This document shows positions 41,757 to 48,219 of a stretch of DNA of 48,219 nt, one piece after another (position 1 is the stretch's first letter; each line of letters opens with the position of its first letter). The notes beneath the pieces are model-generated. The model was not told the DNA's origin. It did not search any database and saw only the letters and a program-made list of their open reading frames with translations. The translations under genes and the position numbers were made by a program. Origin of the DNA: Tistrella mobilis (GTDB lineage: Bacteria; Pseudomonadota; Alphaproteobacteria; Tistrellales; Tistrellaceae); assembly GCF_039634785.1 (NCBI RefSeq), contig NZ_JBBIAB010000033.1, positions 1 through 48,219 on the forward strand, in the 5' to 3' direction.

Positions 41757-42787
41757 ACCGCCGGCGGGTCGAGCCGCGCGAAAGCCTCCTGCCGCCGATA
41801 GGGGAAATGCGGATAGGGGGCGTCCCGGGTGCCGGCGGCATCCAGCCGGGCGATCTGGTCCGGGGTCAGCTGCCAGCCTGTGGCGCCCAGATTGTCGCGC
41901 AGCTGCGCCTCGTTGCGCGCGCCGATGATCACCGAGGTGACCGTCGGGCGGCCGAGCAGCCAGTTGATCGCGATCTGCGGCACCGTCCGCCCGGTCTCGG
42001 CGGCAATCTCGTCCAGAACGTCGGTGACGCGGTAGAGCAGGGCCTCGTCGACCGGGGGCGCGAAGGCGGCGGTGTCGTGCAGCCGGCTGCCGGCAGGGAC
42101 CGGCCGGTTGCGGCCGATGCGGCCGGTCAGCCGCCCCCAGCCCAGCGGGCTCCAGACCAGGGCGCCGACCTTCTGGTCCAGCCCCAGCTTCATCAGCTCC
42201 CATTCATAGTCGCGGCCGATCAGGGAATAATAGACCTGATGGGCGACGAAACGGCTGCGGCCGGTGCGGTCGGCGGCCGCCAGCGCCTTCATCAAGGCCC
42301 AGCCGGGATAGTTCGACACCCCGGCATGGCGCAGCTTGCCCGCGCGGATCAGATCATCCAGCGTTGCCACCACCTCGTCCACCGGGGTGGCGGCGTCATG
42401 GGCGTGGAGCTGCAGGATGTCGATCCGGTCGGTCCCAAGCCGGCGGAGTGCCGCGTCCACGCCGCGGATCAGCCGGTCGCGACCGACGCCTGCGTCATTG
42501 GCACCGGGGCCCATGGGCAGGCCCATCTTGGTCGACAGGATCACCCGGTCGCGCCGGCCGCGGATCGCCTGGCCCAGAACCTCTTCCGAGGCGCCGTCGG
42601 AATAGACGTCGGCGCTGTCGAACAGGGTGACGCCGGCCTCCAGGCAGATGTCGATCAGCCGCCGGGCCTCTGCGACATCGGTATTGCCCCAGGCGCCGAA
42701 CAGCGGCCCCGTGCCGCCGAAAGTGCCGGTGCCGAGCCCCAGAACCGGCAGCTTAAGGCCCGAGGCGCCGAGCTGACGATGTTCCAT
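41753..42787 (-). CDS. Aldo/keto reductase
   Basis: A 344-residue NADPH-dependent oxidoreductase of the aldo/keto reductase barrel. The catalytic tetrad is visible: Asp57 (FDSADVY), Tyr62, Lys87 (STKMG) and His128 (LQLHAHD). The C-terminal cofactor segment reads SVIIGARNEAQLRDNL. It is similar to the YajO/Tas-like and L-glyceraldehyde-reductase-like families. Its stop shares four bases with the GNAT stop on the other strand. Substrate is unknown. Confidence 0.9.
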   Translation of the reverse strand: MEHRQLGASGLKLPVLGLGTGTFGGTGPLFGAWGNTDVAEARRLIDICLEAGVTLFDSADVYSDGASEEVLGQAIRGRRDRVILSTKMGLPMGPGANDAGVGRDRLIRGVDAALRRLGTDRIDILQLHAHDAATPVDEVVATLDDLIRAGKLRHAGVSNYPGWALMKALAAADRTGRSRFVAHQVYYSLIGRDYEWELMKLGLDQKVGALVWSPLGWGRLTGRIGRNRPVPAGSRLHDTAAFAPPVDEALLYRVTDVLDEIAAETGRTVPQIAINWLLGRPTVTSVIIGARNEAQLRDNLGATGWQLTPDQIARLDAAGTRDAPYPHFPYRRQEAFARLDPPAV

Positions 42788-42905
42788 CGATCCGTCCTTC
42801 CATCAGGGTGACTGTTTCACCCCGCCAGATGGGCCTGGAACCCAAAGCCCGGTACCGCCTGCCCGGGCACATCATCTGGTCCCCGTATTCCAGAATCATG
42901 AGGAT

Positions 42906-42917
42906 CGGTCATGACCG
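42906..42917. promoter_or_regulatory. 12-bp palindrome upstream of the acyl-CoA dehydrogenase
   Basis: The perfect palindrome cggtcatgaccg sits in the 227-bp gap between the aldo/keto reductase and acyl-CoA dehydrogenase starts. It may be an operator for an unlinked regulator. A TTGACC nearby (42925-42930) has no convincing -10 partner. Confidence 0.35.
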
Positions 42918-43014
42918 GGACGCCTTGACCGCGGATGGATGCTATGCCATCTTCAATTCAAACGAACGTATGAATGATATCGGTCCCGGTCCGGCAGAGA
43001 GAAAGAACAACAAG

Positions 43015-44271
43015 ATGCAGTTCGATCACCCGCCCCATGTCGAGGCGCTGCGCCAGCGGCTGACGGATTTCATGGACCATTACATCCTGCCGGCCCATGG
43101 GGCGGTGACCCGCACTTTCCTTGAGGGCGGCCACCCGACCGAGGTGATCGAACGGTTGAAGGCGCGGGCCTGGGAGGCGGGGCTGTGGAACCTGTTCCTG
43201 CCCTCGCTTGCCGACGACCAGCCGGGGGTCCGGCTGTCCAATGCCGATTATGCGCCGCTGGCCGAAATCATGGGCCGGGTGCCCTGGGCGTCGGAGGTGT
43301 TCAACTGCGCGGCGCCGGACAGCGGCAATATGGAGCTGCTGCAGCTGTTCGGCACGGCGGATCAGAAGGCGCGCTGGCTGGATCCGCTGCTGCTGGGCGA
43401 GATCCGGTCGGTCTTCTGCATGTCGGAACCGGATGCGCCGTCATCCGACCCCACCTCGCTTGCCACCACCATCCGTCGGGACGGCGACGAATACGTGGTG
43501 GAGGGGCGGAAATGGTTCATCACCGGCACCCGCCATCCGCATCTGACCTTCGCCATCGTCTTCGGCGTCTCTGACCCGGACGGTCTGGCGGAGCGCCACC
43601 GGCGGCATTCTTTCGTGATCGTGCCGATCGATGCCCCCGGCGTGAAGATCGTGCGCGACATCACGCTGATGGGCGCGCATGCCGCCGACGGCCATGGCGA
43701 GATCGTGTTCCGCAATGTCCGGGTGCCGGCGGAAAACCTGATCGGCACCGAGGGCGAGGCTTTCGCCATCGCCCAGGCGCGGCTGGGCCCCGGGCGGGTG
43801 CATCATGCCATGCGCTCCATCGGCCAGTGCGAACTGGCGCTGGAGCTGATGACCGAGCGGGCGCTGGAACGCCGGATCGGCGGCACGCCGCTCGCCGATC
43901 GCGCCAATATCCGCGAGTGGATCGCCGAAAGCCGGATCGAGATCGACCAGTGCCGGCTGCTGGTGATGCAGGCGGCCTGGCTGATGGACACGAAAGGCAA
44001 TGCGGCGGCGCGCACGGCGGTCTCTGCGATCAAGCTTGCAAGCGCGCGGTTGCAGACCCGGGTGCTGGACCGGGCGATGCAGGTCTTCGGGGCTGCCGGC
44101 CTGTCGCCCGATACGCCGCTTGCCGGGCTCTGGAGCTGGGGCCGGGCGCTCAGGGTGCTGGACGGGCCCGACGAGGTGCATCTGCAGACGGTGGCGAAGG
44201 CGGAGCTGAAGGCGGCGCGGGCGGCGATCGGGCGGAACACCCGCCACTTCACCGGACCCGCCGGACTTTAA
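43015..44271 (+). CDS. Acyl-CoA dehydrogenase (ACAD10/11-like)
   Basis: A 418-residue flavoenzyme of the acyl-CoA dehydrogenase family. The FAD and substrate segment FCMSEPDAPSSDPTSLATTI, the RKWFITGTRHP stretch, the ARLGPGRVHHAMRSIG helix and the C-terminal VFGAAGLSPDT...LDGPDEVHL pattern are typical of the ACAD11-like branch, which handles long or hydroxylated acyl chains. The start at 43015 (MQFDHPPHVEAL) fits the family; the open frame upstream is not family-like. It stands alone on the plus strand, seven bases before a convergent gene. Confidence 0.88.
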   Translation: MQFDHPPHVEALRQRLTDFMDHYILPAHGAVTRTFLEGGHPTEVIERLKARAWEAGLWNLFLPSLADDQPGVRLSNADYAPLAEIMGRVPWASEVFNCAAPDSGNMELLQLFGTADQKARWLDPLLLGEIRSVFCMSEPDAPSSDPTSLATTIRRDGDEYVVEGRKWFITGTRHPHLTFAIVFGVSDPDGLAERHRRHSFVIVPIDAPGVKIVRDITLMGAHAADGHGEIVFRNVRVPAENLIGTEGEAFAIAQARLGPGRVHHAMRSIGQCELALELMTERALERRIGGTPLADRANIREWIAESRIEIDQCRLLVMQAAWLMDTKGNAAARTAVSAIKLASARLQTRVLDRAMQVFGAAGLSPDTPLAGLWSWGRALRVLDGPDEVHLQTVAKAELKAARAAIGRNTRHFTGPAGL

Positions 44272-44278
44272 GCGGGGC

Positions 44279-44872
44279 TCACATCAGCCAGCCGCGGGCG
44301 GGCGGGCCGTCTTCGGCCATCAGTGGCGGACGGCCGGCGGGCGGCCCCTCGCGGTCGATCCGGGCGCGCAGCAGCAGCCGGCGGAGCAGGCGGCGCAGCA
44401 CCGGCCGGTCGTCGTCGCCGCCAAGCTCCACCCGTTCCGCGCACCAGCAGAGCGCCAGCCGCTTCAGCCGGGCGTCATCCATCCAGGGATCCCCCGGACG
44501 GGCGGCGACGATGGTGGGGAAGGGCAGCTGGCCGCGGGGCAGGGGGCCGTGGTCTTCAAGCCCGGGGCGCTGTTCGACATCGGCGGGGGCCAGCAGCAGC
44601 AGGCCGCCCACGGCCCGGGCGACCGGCCGGTCCGCCAGATGCAGGGCAAGGGTCGCCCCCAGATTATGGCCGCAGACCACCACACCCGGTGCGGCAGCCA
44701 CCATCCGGCAGACCCTGGAGAGCATGTCGTCATGGGTGCCGGCAAGGCGCAGCACCCGGGCATCGCCGGCATCCGCCGCCAGGCGGCGCAGCAGGCGGCC
44801 CGACCTGCTGGCATGGGGACCGGCATCCAGGATCAGTGTCCGGAGACCGCTGAGGCGGGCGACGTCCGTCAT
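44279..44872 (-). CDS. RBBP9/YdeN-like alpha/beta-hydrolase-fold protein lacking the catalytic Ser and His
   Basis: A 197-residue protein with the small RBBP9-like hydrolase fold. The nucleophile elbow reads VVCGHNLGAT, with Asn70 where the GHSLG Ser should be. The Asp position is kept (ARPGDPW, Asp128), but the catalytic His segment, usually GGGH, reads GGDDD. Two of three triad residues are therefore absent and it is unlikely to be a serine hydrolase. The C-terminus is Arg-rich. The start at 44872 fits the fold. It may be a binding or decoy protein. Confidence 0.72.
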   Translation of the reverse strand: MTDVARLSGLRTLILDAGPHASRSGRLLRRLAADAGDARVLRLAGTHDDMLSRVCRMVAAAPGVVVCGHNLGATLALHLADRPVARAVGGLLLLAPADVEQRPGLEDHGPLPRGQLPFPTIVAARPGDPWMDDARLKRLALCWCAERVELGGDDDRPVLRRLLRRLLLRARIDREGPPAGRPPLMAEDGPPARGWLM

Positions 44873-44973
44873 TGCATGGTCCTCCCCGCTCGGGCCGGCA
44901 TGGCCTGCCATGCTGCCCCCATTCTGGGGGCTGTCCCGAAGGGGCCATCCCGACGGATGGCGGGGCCGGCAGA

Positions 44974-45444
44974 TCAGGGCAGGATAACGTCGTCCAGCGC
45001 GCCTCTCAAGAAGCCGGTAAAGCTGCCGGTCAGGCGGCGGATCGGCTCCCCCGTCGCCGGAATCCGGACAACGGCGAGCGCGTCCGCCCGGTCGAAGGCA
45101 TAGCAGGCGCCGCTGCCGTCGGTGGCGAAGATCGCATGGCGCCCGCCATCCTCCCGGCCATAGACCTCGTCGAAATCGAGCGGGCAGCAGAACATCACCA
45201 GCCCCTCCGCCGGCAGTGGCCCGGCGCCGGCCTCGCTCAGGAAGCGCAGATAATCGGCGGGCAGTTCATCCCGGCAGAGCGCGAGCAGTTCCTCGGCCCC
45301 AAGGCGCAGCAGGCCGTCCAGACGTCCGTCATCGCGCCAGCGGGTGATGCAGTCCTCGATGGCCGGCAGCACCGGCTGAAGGGTGCCGAGCGGTACGAAG
45401 CCGGTGGTGGGCGTGGTTGTGTCGACTTCCTGCATCCTGGACAT
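44974..45444 (-). CDS. SMI1/KNR4 (SUKH) family protein
   Basis: A 156-residue protein of the SUKH superfamily: LPADYLRFLSEAGAGPLPAEGLVMF and CPLDFDEVYGREDGG in the first half, IFATDGSGACYAFDRAD in the middle, and a final SFTGFLRGALDD helix. Members are often immunity proteins to polymorphic toxins, but others have housekeeping roles. No toxin gene is adjacent, so it is an orphan or of another function. The start could also be the ATG three codons later. A 17-bp tandem repeat lies just upstream. Confidence 0.75.
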   Translation of the reverse strand: MSRMQEVDTTTPTTGFVPLGTLQPVLPAIEDCITRWRDDGRLDGLLRLGAEELLALCRDELPADYLRFLSEAGAGPLPAEGLVMFCCPLDFDEVYGREDGGRHAIFATDGSGACYAFDRADALAVVRIPATGEPIRRLTGSFTGFLRGALDDVILP

Positions 45445-45463
45445 CCATGATCTGGGACAGCCT

Positions 45464-45497
45464 CGCGAGAGGGAGAGGGCCGCGAGAGGGAGGGGGC
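45464..45497. repeat. 17-bp tandem repeat upstream of the SUKH gene
   Basis: Two adjacent copies, cgcgagagggagagggc (45464-45480) and cgcgagagggagggggc (45481-45497), differ at one base. They lie 19 bases upstream of the SUKH start, in the likely promoter or leader. Confidence 0.65.
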
Positions 45498-45566
45498 TGC
45501 GACAGATGGATGCTAGTCTGCCTGCATGTCATCGACCGATGTTCTTCCGGTGTCATAGATGCGACG

Positions 45567-45592
45567 AAGGGCGTATCCAATGATACGCCCTT
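45567..45592. terminator. Hairpin between the MaoC and SUKH genes
   Basis: A perfect 11-bp stem, aagggcgtatc (45567-45577) with gatacgccctt (45582-45592), closes a caat loop. It lies between two minus-strand genes and may end the MaoC-CitE unit. The T-tract is better on the plus strand (tttgtgtt). Confidence 0.55.
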
Positions 45593-45651
45593 TGTGTTCC
45601 CGAATGACGGGTGGTCACCGGCGGGTCGACTTGGGGGAGATGCGAAACCGG

Positions 45652-46170
45652 TCAGTAACCGGCCTTCTCTTCCACGTCGTAACCTTTTTTCGCGATCAGC
45701 ATGGTGCGGTCGAATTCGCAGACCACCTTGCCGTGCTGGTTCATGCCCCGCGTGCGCACGGTAACGATGCCGGCATTGGGGCGCGACTTGCTCTCGCGCT
45801 TGTCCAGCACCTCCGATTCCGCCTCCAGCGTGTCGCCGGCGAAGACCGGATGGGTCAGCTTGATCTCTTTCCAGCCCAGATTGGCGATCGCCTTCTGGCT
45901 GACATCGGTGACGCTCATGCCCACCAGCAGGGCGACGGTGAAGGGCGAGCACACGATGCACTGGCCGAATTCGGAGTGTTTGGCGAACTCCTCGTCGAAA
46001 TGCATCGGGTGGGTGTTCATGGTCAGCAGGGTGAACCAGATGTTGTCGTTCTGGGTGATGGTCCGCTTCGGGCGGTGCTCGTAGATGTCACCGACGCTGA
46101 AATCCTCGAAATAGCGGCCGAAGCTTTCGCGATAGCGGTTTTCGCCGACGGCCACGTGGGTCTGCACCAT
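45652..46170 (-). CDS. MaoC-like hydratase
   Basis: A 172-residue single hot-dog-fold protein. Its active-site region reads TLLTMNTHPMHFD. In R-specific enoyl-CoA hydratases the catalytic pair is Asp and His in a GD.NP.H pattern. Here the His is kept but the Asp position is Asn, as I recall for some mesaconyl- or itaconyl-CoA-type hydratases. The GQCIVCSPFTVALLVGMSV and HPVFAGDTLEAESEVLDKRES segments are family-typical. It follows the CitE-like gene in the same direction, 58 bases away, so the pair probably acts on one C4-C5 CoA thioester. Confidence 0.82.
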   Translation of the reverse strand: MVQTHVAVGENRYRESFGRYFEDFSVGDIYEHRPKRTITQNDNIWFTLLTMNTHPMHFDEEFAKHSEFGQCIVCSPFTVALLVGMSVTDVSQKAIANLGWKEIKLTHPVFAGDTLEAESEVLDKRESKSRPNAGIVTVRTRGMNQHGKVVCEFDRTMLIAKKGYDVEEKAGY

Positions 46171-46228
46171 GGGGGAGGTCTCCCGTTCTTGTCTCTGGGG
46201 GTCAGGCTGGTCTGGTAGGAAAGGCGGA

Positions 46229-47092
46229 TCAGGCAGCGAGCAGGCCGGCGGCCCGGGCGCGCGACAGCACCCGGCGCTGGGCGGCGACCACCGGCTTCTC
46301 GATCAGTTTGCCGTCGAGCACGGCGACGCCGCCGGCCGAGGCCTCGAAGCTCTCGATCACCCGGCGGGCCCAGGCGATCTCGGTCGCATCGGGTGTGAAG
46401 GCGGCATTGACCAGGGCGACATTGGCGGGATGCAGGGTGGCCTTGCCTGTGAAGCCCAGATCCCGGGCGCGGGCTGCGTCTTCGGCCACGGCATCGGGGT
46501 TGCGGAAATCCAGCGCCGGCACGTCGATCAGATCGATGCCGGCGCCGCGCGCGGCCTGGACCAGCCGGGCGCGGGCATAGGCCATCGGCTCCGGCGCCAC
46601 CCGGGTGCCGAGTTCGGCCGCAAGATCGGCCCCGCCGAACATCATCAGGTCCAGCCGCGGCGTGGCGCCGGCGATGGCATGGGCCGCTTCGATCCCGCGC
46701 ACGCTTTCGACCAGGGCGGCCAGCTTCAGCATGCTGCCGGCCTCGGTCAGCACCGCATCGGCCAGGCGCAGCTCTTCCGCGCTTTCCACCTTGGGCAGCA
46801 TCACCATGCCGGCGGCGATGCCGGCATCGGCCAGGGCCGACAGGTCGCGCAGCCCGGCGATGGTCTTCAGCCCGTTGATGCGCAGGATGCGTTCGGGCCC
46901 GCCGGCGCCGTCGCCCGCGGCGGCGCGCAGGAAGTCGAAGCCGGCCGGGCGGGCGGCCTGCTTCAGGTCGGGGGCCACGGCGTCTTCCAGATCGACACAG
47001 ACCAGGTCGGCGCCCGAGGCCAGGGCCTTGGCGAAGATCTCCGGGCGCGTCGCGGGGGCGAACAACAGGCTGCGGCGTGCGGATTGGGACAA
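46229..47092 (-). CDS. CitE-like CoA ester lyase (HpcH/HpaI superfamily)
   Basis: A 287-residue protein of the CitE/malyl-CoA lyase branch. Marks: RRSLLFAPATRP, VDLEDAVAP (acid pair), Arg71 (RILRING), metal ligands Glu129 (ALVESVRG) and Asp156 (FGGADLAAELG), and GFTGKATLHPANV. Such enzymes cleave malyl-CoA, beta-methylmalyl-CoA or citramalyl-CoA. The start is TTG at 47092, with GGAG about eight bases upstream; no ATG fits. With the MaoC gene after it, a hydratase-lyase pair on a methyl-branched C5 acyl-CoA is plausible. Divergent from an Asp/Glu-racemase-fold gene. Confidence 0.83.
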   Translation of the reverse strand: MSQSARRSLLFAPATRPEIFAKALASGADLVCVDLEDAVAPDLKQAARPAGFDFLRAAAGDGAGGPERILRINGLKTIAGLRDLSALADAGIAAGMVMLPKVESAEELRLADAVLTEAGSMLKLAALVESVRGIEAAHAIAGATPRLDLMMFGGADLAAELGTRVAPEPMAYARARLVQAARGAGIDLIDVPALDFRNPDAVAEDAARARDLGFTGKATLHPANVALVNAAFTPDATEIAWARRVIESFEASAGGVAVLDGKLIEKPVVAAQRRVLSRARAAGLLAA

Positions 47093-47145
47093 GGACGGTC
47101 TCCGGCGGCTGGGGTGATCGGCTGGATGGTCGTCGCAGATCAGTT

Positions 47146-47161
47146 ATTTGTCCAGACAAAT
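47146..47161. promoter_or_regulatory. Palindromic operator between the citE-like and racemase-fold genes
   Basis: A perfect inverted repeat atttgtc-ca-gacaaat (47146-47161) contains a TTGTC/GACAA core of the kind bound by many GntR/FCD regulators. It lies in the 160-bp divergent gap, in a local AT-rich patch. No regulator gene is adjacent. Confidence 0.55.
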
Positions 47162-47252
47162 TTTCCGTGTAGCATAGCCGGGACGACGCGCCGCGCAAGG
47201 GGCGTCATGGGCGGGCCCCGATCGGGCGGCCGCCGGGCAGAGAGGAGCGGAG

Positions 47253-48002
47253 ATGTTCGAGCAGGAAGGGCGCCGCCTGAAATTCGGCGTGATGGTGCCG
47301 TCGACCAACACGGTGGTGCAGACCGAATTCGCCCGCATGCGGCCCGGCGGGGTGAGCAATCATGTCTCGCGCATCCACATCTCCGACCGGCCGCTGACCA
47401 CCGAGGCCGATTTCGCCGCCTTGATGGAACGGGTGCAGGCCGAGCTCATGGCGGCGGTCGACCGGGTGATGACCTGCCGCCCCCATGCCCTGATCATGGG
47501 CATGTCGGCCGAAACCTTCTGGGACGGCCCCGAGGCCTCGGCACGGCTGGCGGCGGACCTGGCCGCCCGCGCGGGCGGCATCGAGGTAACGCTCGCCTCC
47601 GACGCCTTCGGCCCGGCGATCCGCGCCCATGGCGACATCCGCCGGCTGGCGGTGCTGACCCCCTATCAGAAGGCGGGGGAGGACAAGGTCGTCCGCTTCT
47701 TCGAAGGGTTGGGCTTCGAGGTCGTGGCCGTGGGCGGCGTGCAGGCGCCGGGGCCGGTCGAAATGGCCGATCTGTCACCCCGGGTCATCCGTGACGCGCT
47801 GATCCGCCTGAACGATCCGGCCGTGGAGGCGATCGTCCAGCTGGGCACCAACCTGCCGATGGCGCGTCTGGCGGCCGTGGCCGAATTCTGGCTCGACAAG
47901 CCGGTGATCGCGGTCAACACCGCGCTCTACTGGCACGCCCTGCGCCGCGCCGGGATCACGGACCGGGTGGAGGGCTTCGGGACGCTGCTGGCGGCGCATT
48001 GA
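47253..48002 (+). CDS. Asp/Glu racemase superfamily protein (arylmalonate decarboxylase/maleate isomerase-like) without the Cys pair
   Basis: A 249-residue protein of the family that includes maleate isomerase and arylmalonate decarboxylase. The N-terminal PSTNTVVQTE motif is typical. The two active-site loops read MGMSAETFW (about residues 82-90) and VQLGTNLPM (about 195-203). Neither has the Cys found in racemases, isomerases or decarboxylases of this superfamily. The only Cys, Cys75, lies before the first loop. It may act on a carboxylate by another mechanism. It is divergent from the CitE/MaoC pair and has AGGAG six bases before the ATG. Confidence 0.8.
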   Translation: MFEQEGRRLKFGVMVPSTNTVVQTEFARMRPGGVSNHVSRIHISDRPLTTEADFAALMERVQAELMAAVDRVMTCRPHALIMGMSAETFWDGPEASARLAADLAARAGGIEVTLASDAFGPAIRAHGDIRRLAVLTPYQKAGEDKVVRFFEGLGFEVVAVGGVQAPGPVEMADLSPRVIRDALIRLNDPAVEAIVQLGTNLPMARLAAVAEFWLDKPVIAVNTALYWHALRRAGITDRVEGFGTLLAAH

Positions 48003-48006
48003 GCGG

Positions 48007-48041
48007 GGCAGGGACGCCGACCGACTGCCGGCGTCCCTGCC
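48007..48041 (+). terminator. Hairpin after the racemase-fold gene
   Basis: A perfect 13-bp stem (48007-48019 with 48029-48041, ggcagggacgccg and its complement) closes a 9-nt loop six bases after the stop codon. The downstream T content is moderate. Confidence 0.7.
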
Positions 48042-48111
48042 GCCTGTTCTGGTAAAGCCGCCATCACAGGGAGGCCGGCCCGATCACGATTATAATATCA
48101 ATCTGCAATAA

Positions 48112-48219
48112 TCAGAACCCATGAGCCCAGCGCCTCAGCCCGATGGACATGATCTTCCATGGCTGGCTGATGAGCTTGTTCCAGGCATGGCAGCACATGG
48201 CGATGATCTGGTCGTAGGA
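48112..48219 (-). mobile_element. IS630-family transposase, C-terminal end (partial at window edge)
   Basis: The minus strand reads 35 residues from the window edge to a TGA at 48112-48114. The sequence contains YDQIIAMCCHAWNKLI and IMSIGLRRWAHGF, the familiar end of IS630-type DDE transposases. The rest of the element lies outside the window. Its inverted repeat should fall between about 48042 and 48111, in an AT-rich stretch, but could not be fixed. Confidence 0.85.

Noticed and set aside
1-48219. CRISPR array, tRNA, rRNA or large repeats
   Set aside because: No regularly spaced repeats, cloverleaf-like sequences or rRNA motifs were seen on reading the window.

Overview
The window is a high-GC, densely packed stretch of catabolic and regulatory genes. 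The families (TRAP and Urt/Fmd-type ABC uptake systems, nitrile hydratase, several CoA-pathway enzymes, many aldehyde dehydrogenases, IS630-type transposase) fit a metabolically versatile alphaproteobacterium, perhaps of the Rhodospirillales (Tistrella or Azospirillum-like). That placement is inference from protein flavour only. No rRNA, tRNA or CRISPR array was seen. Each end carries a piece of a transposase: an IS701-like C-terminus at 1-237 and an IS630 C-terminus at 48112-48219, so the block is bracketed by insertion-sequence remains.

Layout. (1) 283-3663: acyl-CoA ligase and enoyl-CoA hydratase, divergent from a PaaX-like repressor. (2) 3744-13100, minus strand: a ten-gene unit with almost no gaps. 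It encodes a TRAP transporter (dctQ, dctM, dctP) with a hydroxyacyl-CoA-dehydrogenase-like gene inserted, a pair of extradiol-dioxygenase-like VOC proteins, a class II aldolase-like protein, and HpaE, HpaH and HpaI of the homoprotocatechuate lower pathway. A divergent GntR/FCD regulator (13224-13970) faces it across a palindrome-filled promoter. A succinate-semialdehyde dehydrogenase (14054-15490) lies next door and would take the HpaI product to succinate. (3) 15580-19496: globin-coupled diguanylate cyclase, ClpP paralogue, ArsR/SRPBCC pair, zinc alcohol dehydrogenase. (4) 19789-24041: ABM-domain protein, two aldehyde dehydrogenases and a LysR regulator.

(5) 24047-41096: a nitrile/amide region. 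It holds a MarR regulator and a signal-peptide-less AmiC-like receptor, a five-gene Urt/Fmd-type ABC transporter, and a signature amidase with intact Lys96/Ser171/Ser195. An interposed TetR-controlled redox block follows (aldehyde dehydrogenase, FAD oxidoreductase, DUF1330 protein). Then come a second MarR/AmiC-like pair and a nitrile hydratase operon (CbiM-like cobalt permease, beta, alpha, accessory protein). Together these would take up amides or nitriles and convert nitrile to amide to acid plus ammonia. (6) 41238-48002: GNAT, aldo/keto reductase, acyl-CoA dehydrogenase, a hydrolase-fold protein without its catalytic Ser, a SUKH protein, MaoC and CitE-like CoA enzymes, and an Asp/Glu-racemase-superfamily protein without the usual Cys pair.

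The most unusual signals are in region 2. One VOC protein keeps the complete 2-His-1-Glu iron site, while its overlapping tandem partner has lost all three ligands yet is otherwise well conserved. The class II aldolase-like protein beside them has lost all three metal-binding His. The operon carries HpaE/H/I but no HpaD, HpaF or HpaG, so it looks like a variant meta-cleavage route in which these altered proteins do new jobs. The duplicated AmiC-like/MarR modules without AmiR are the second theme.
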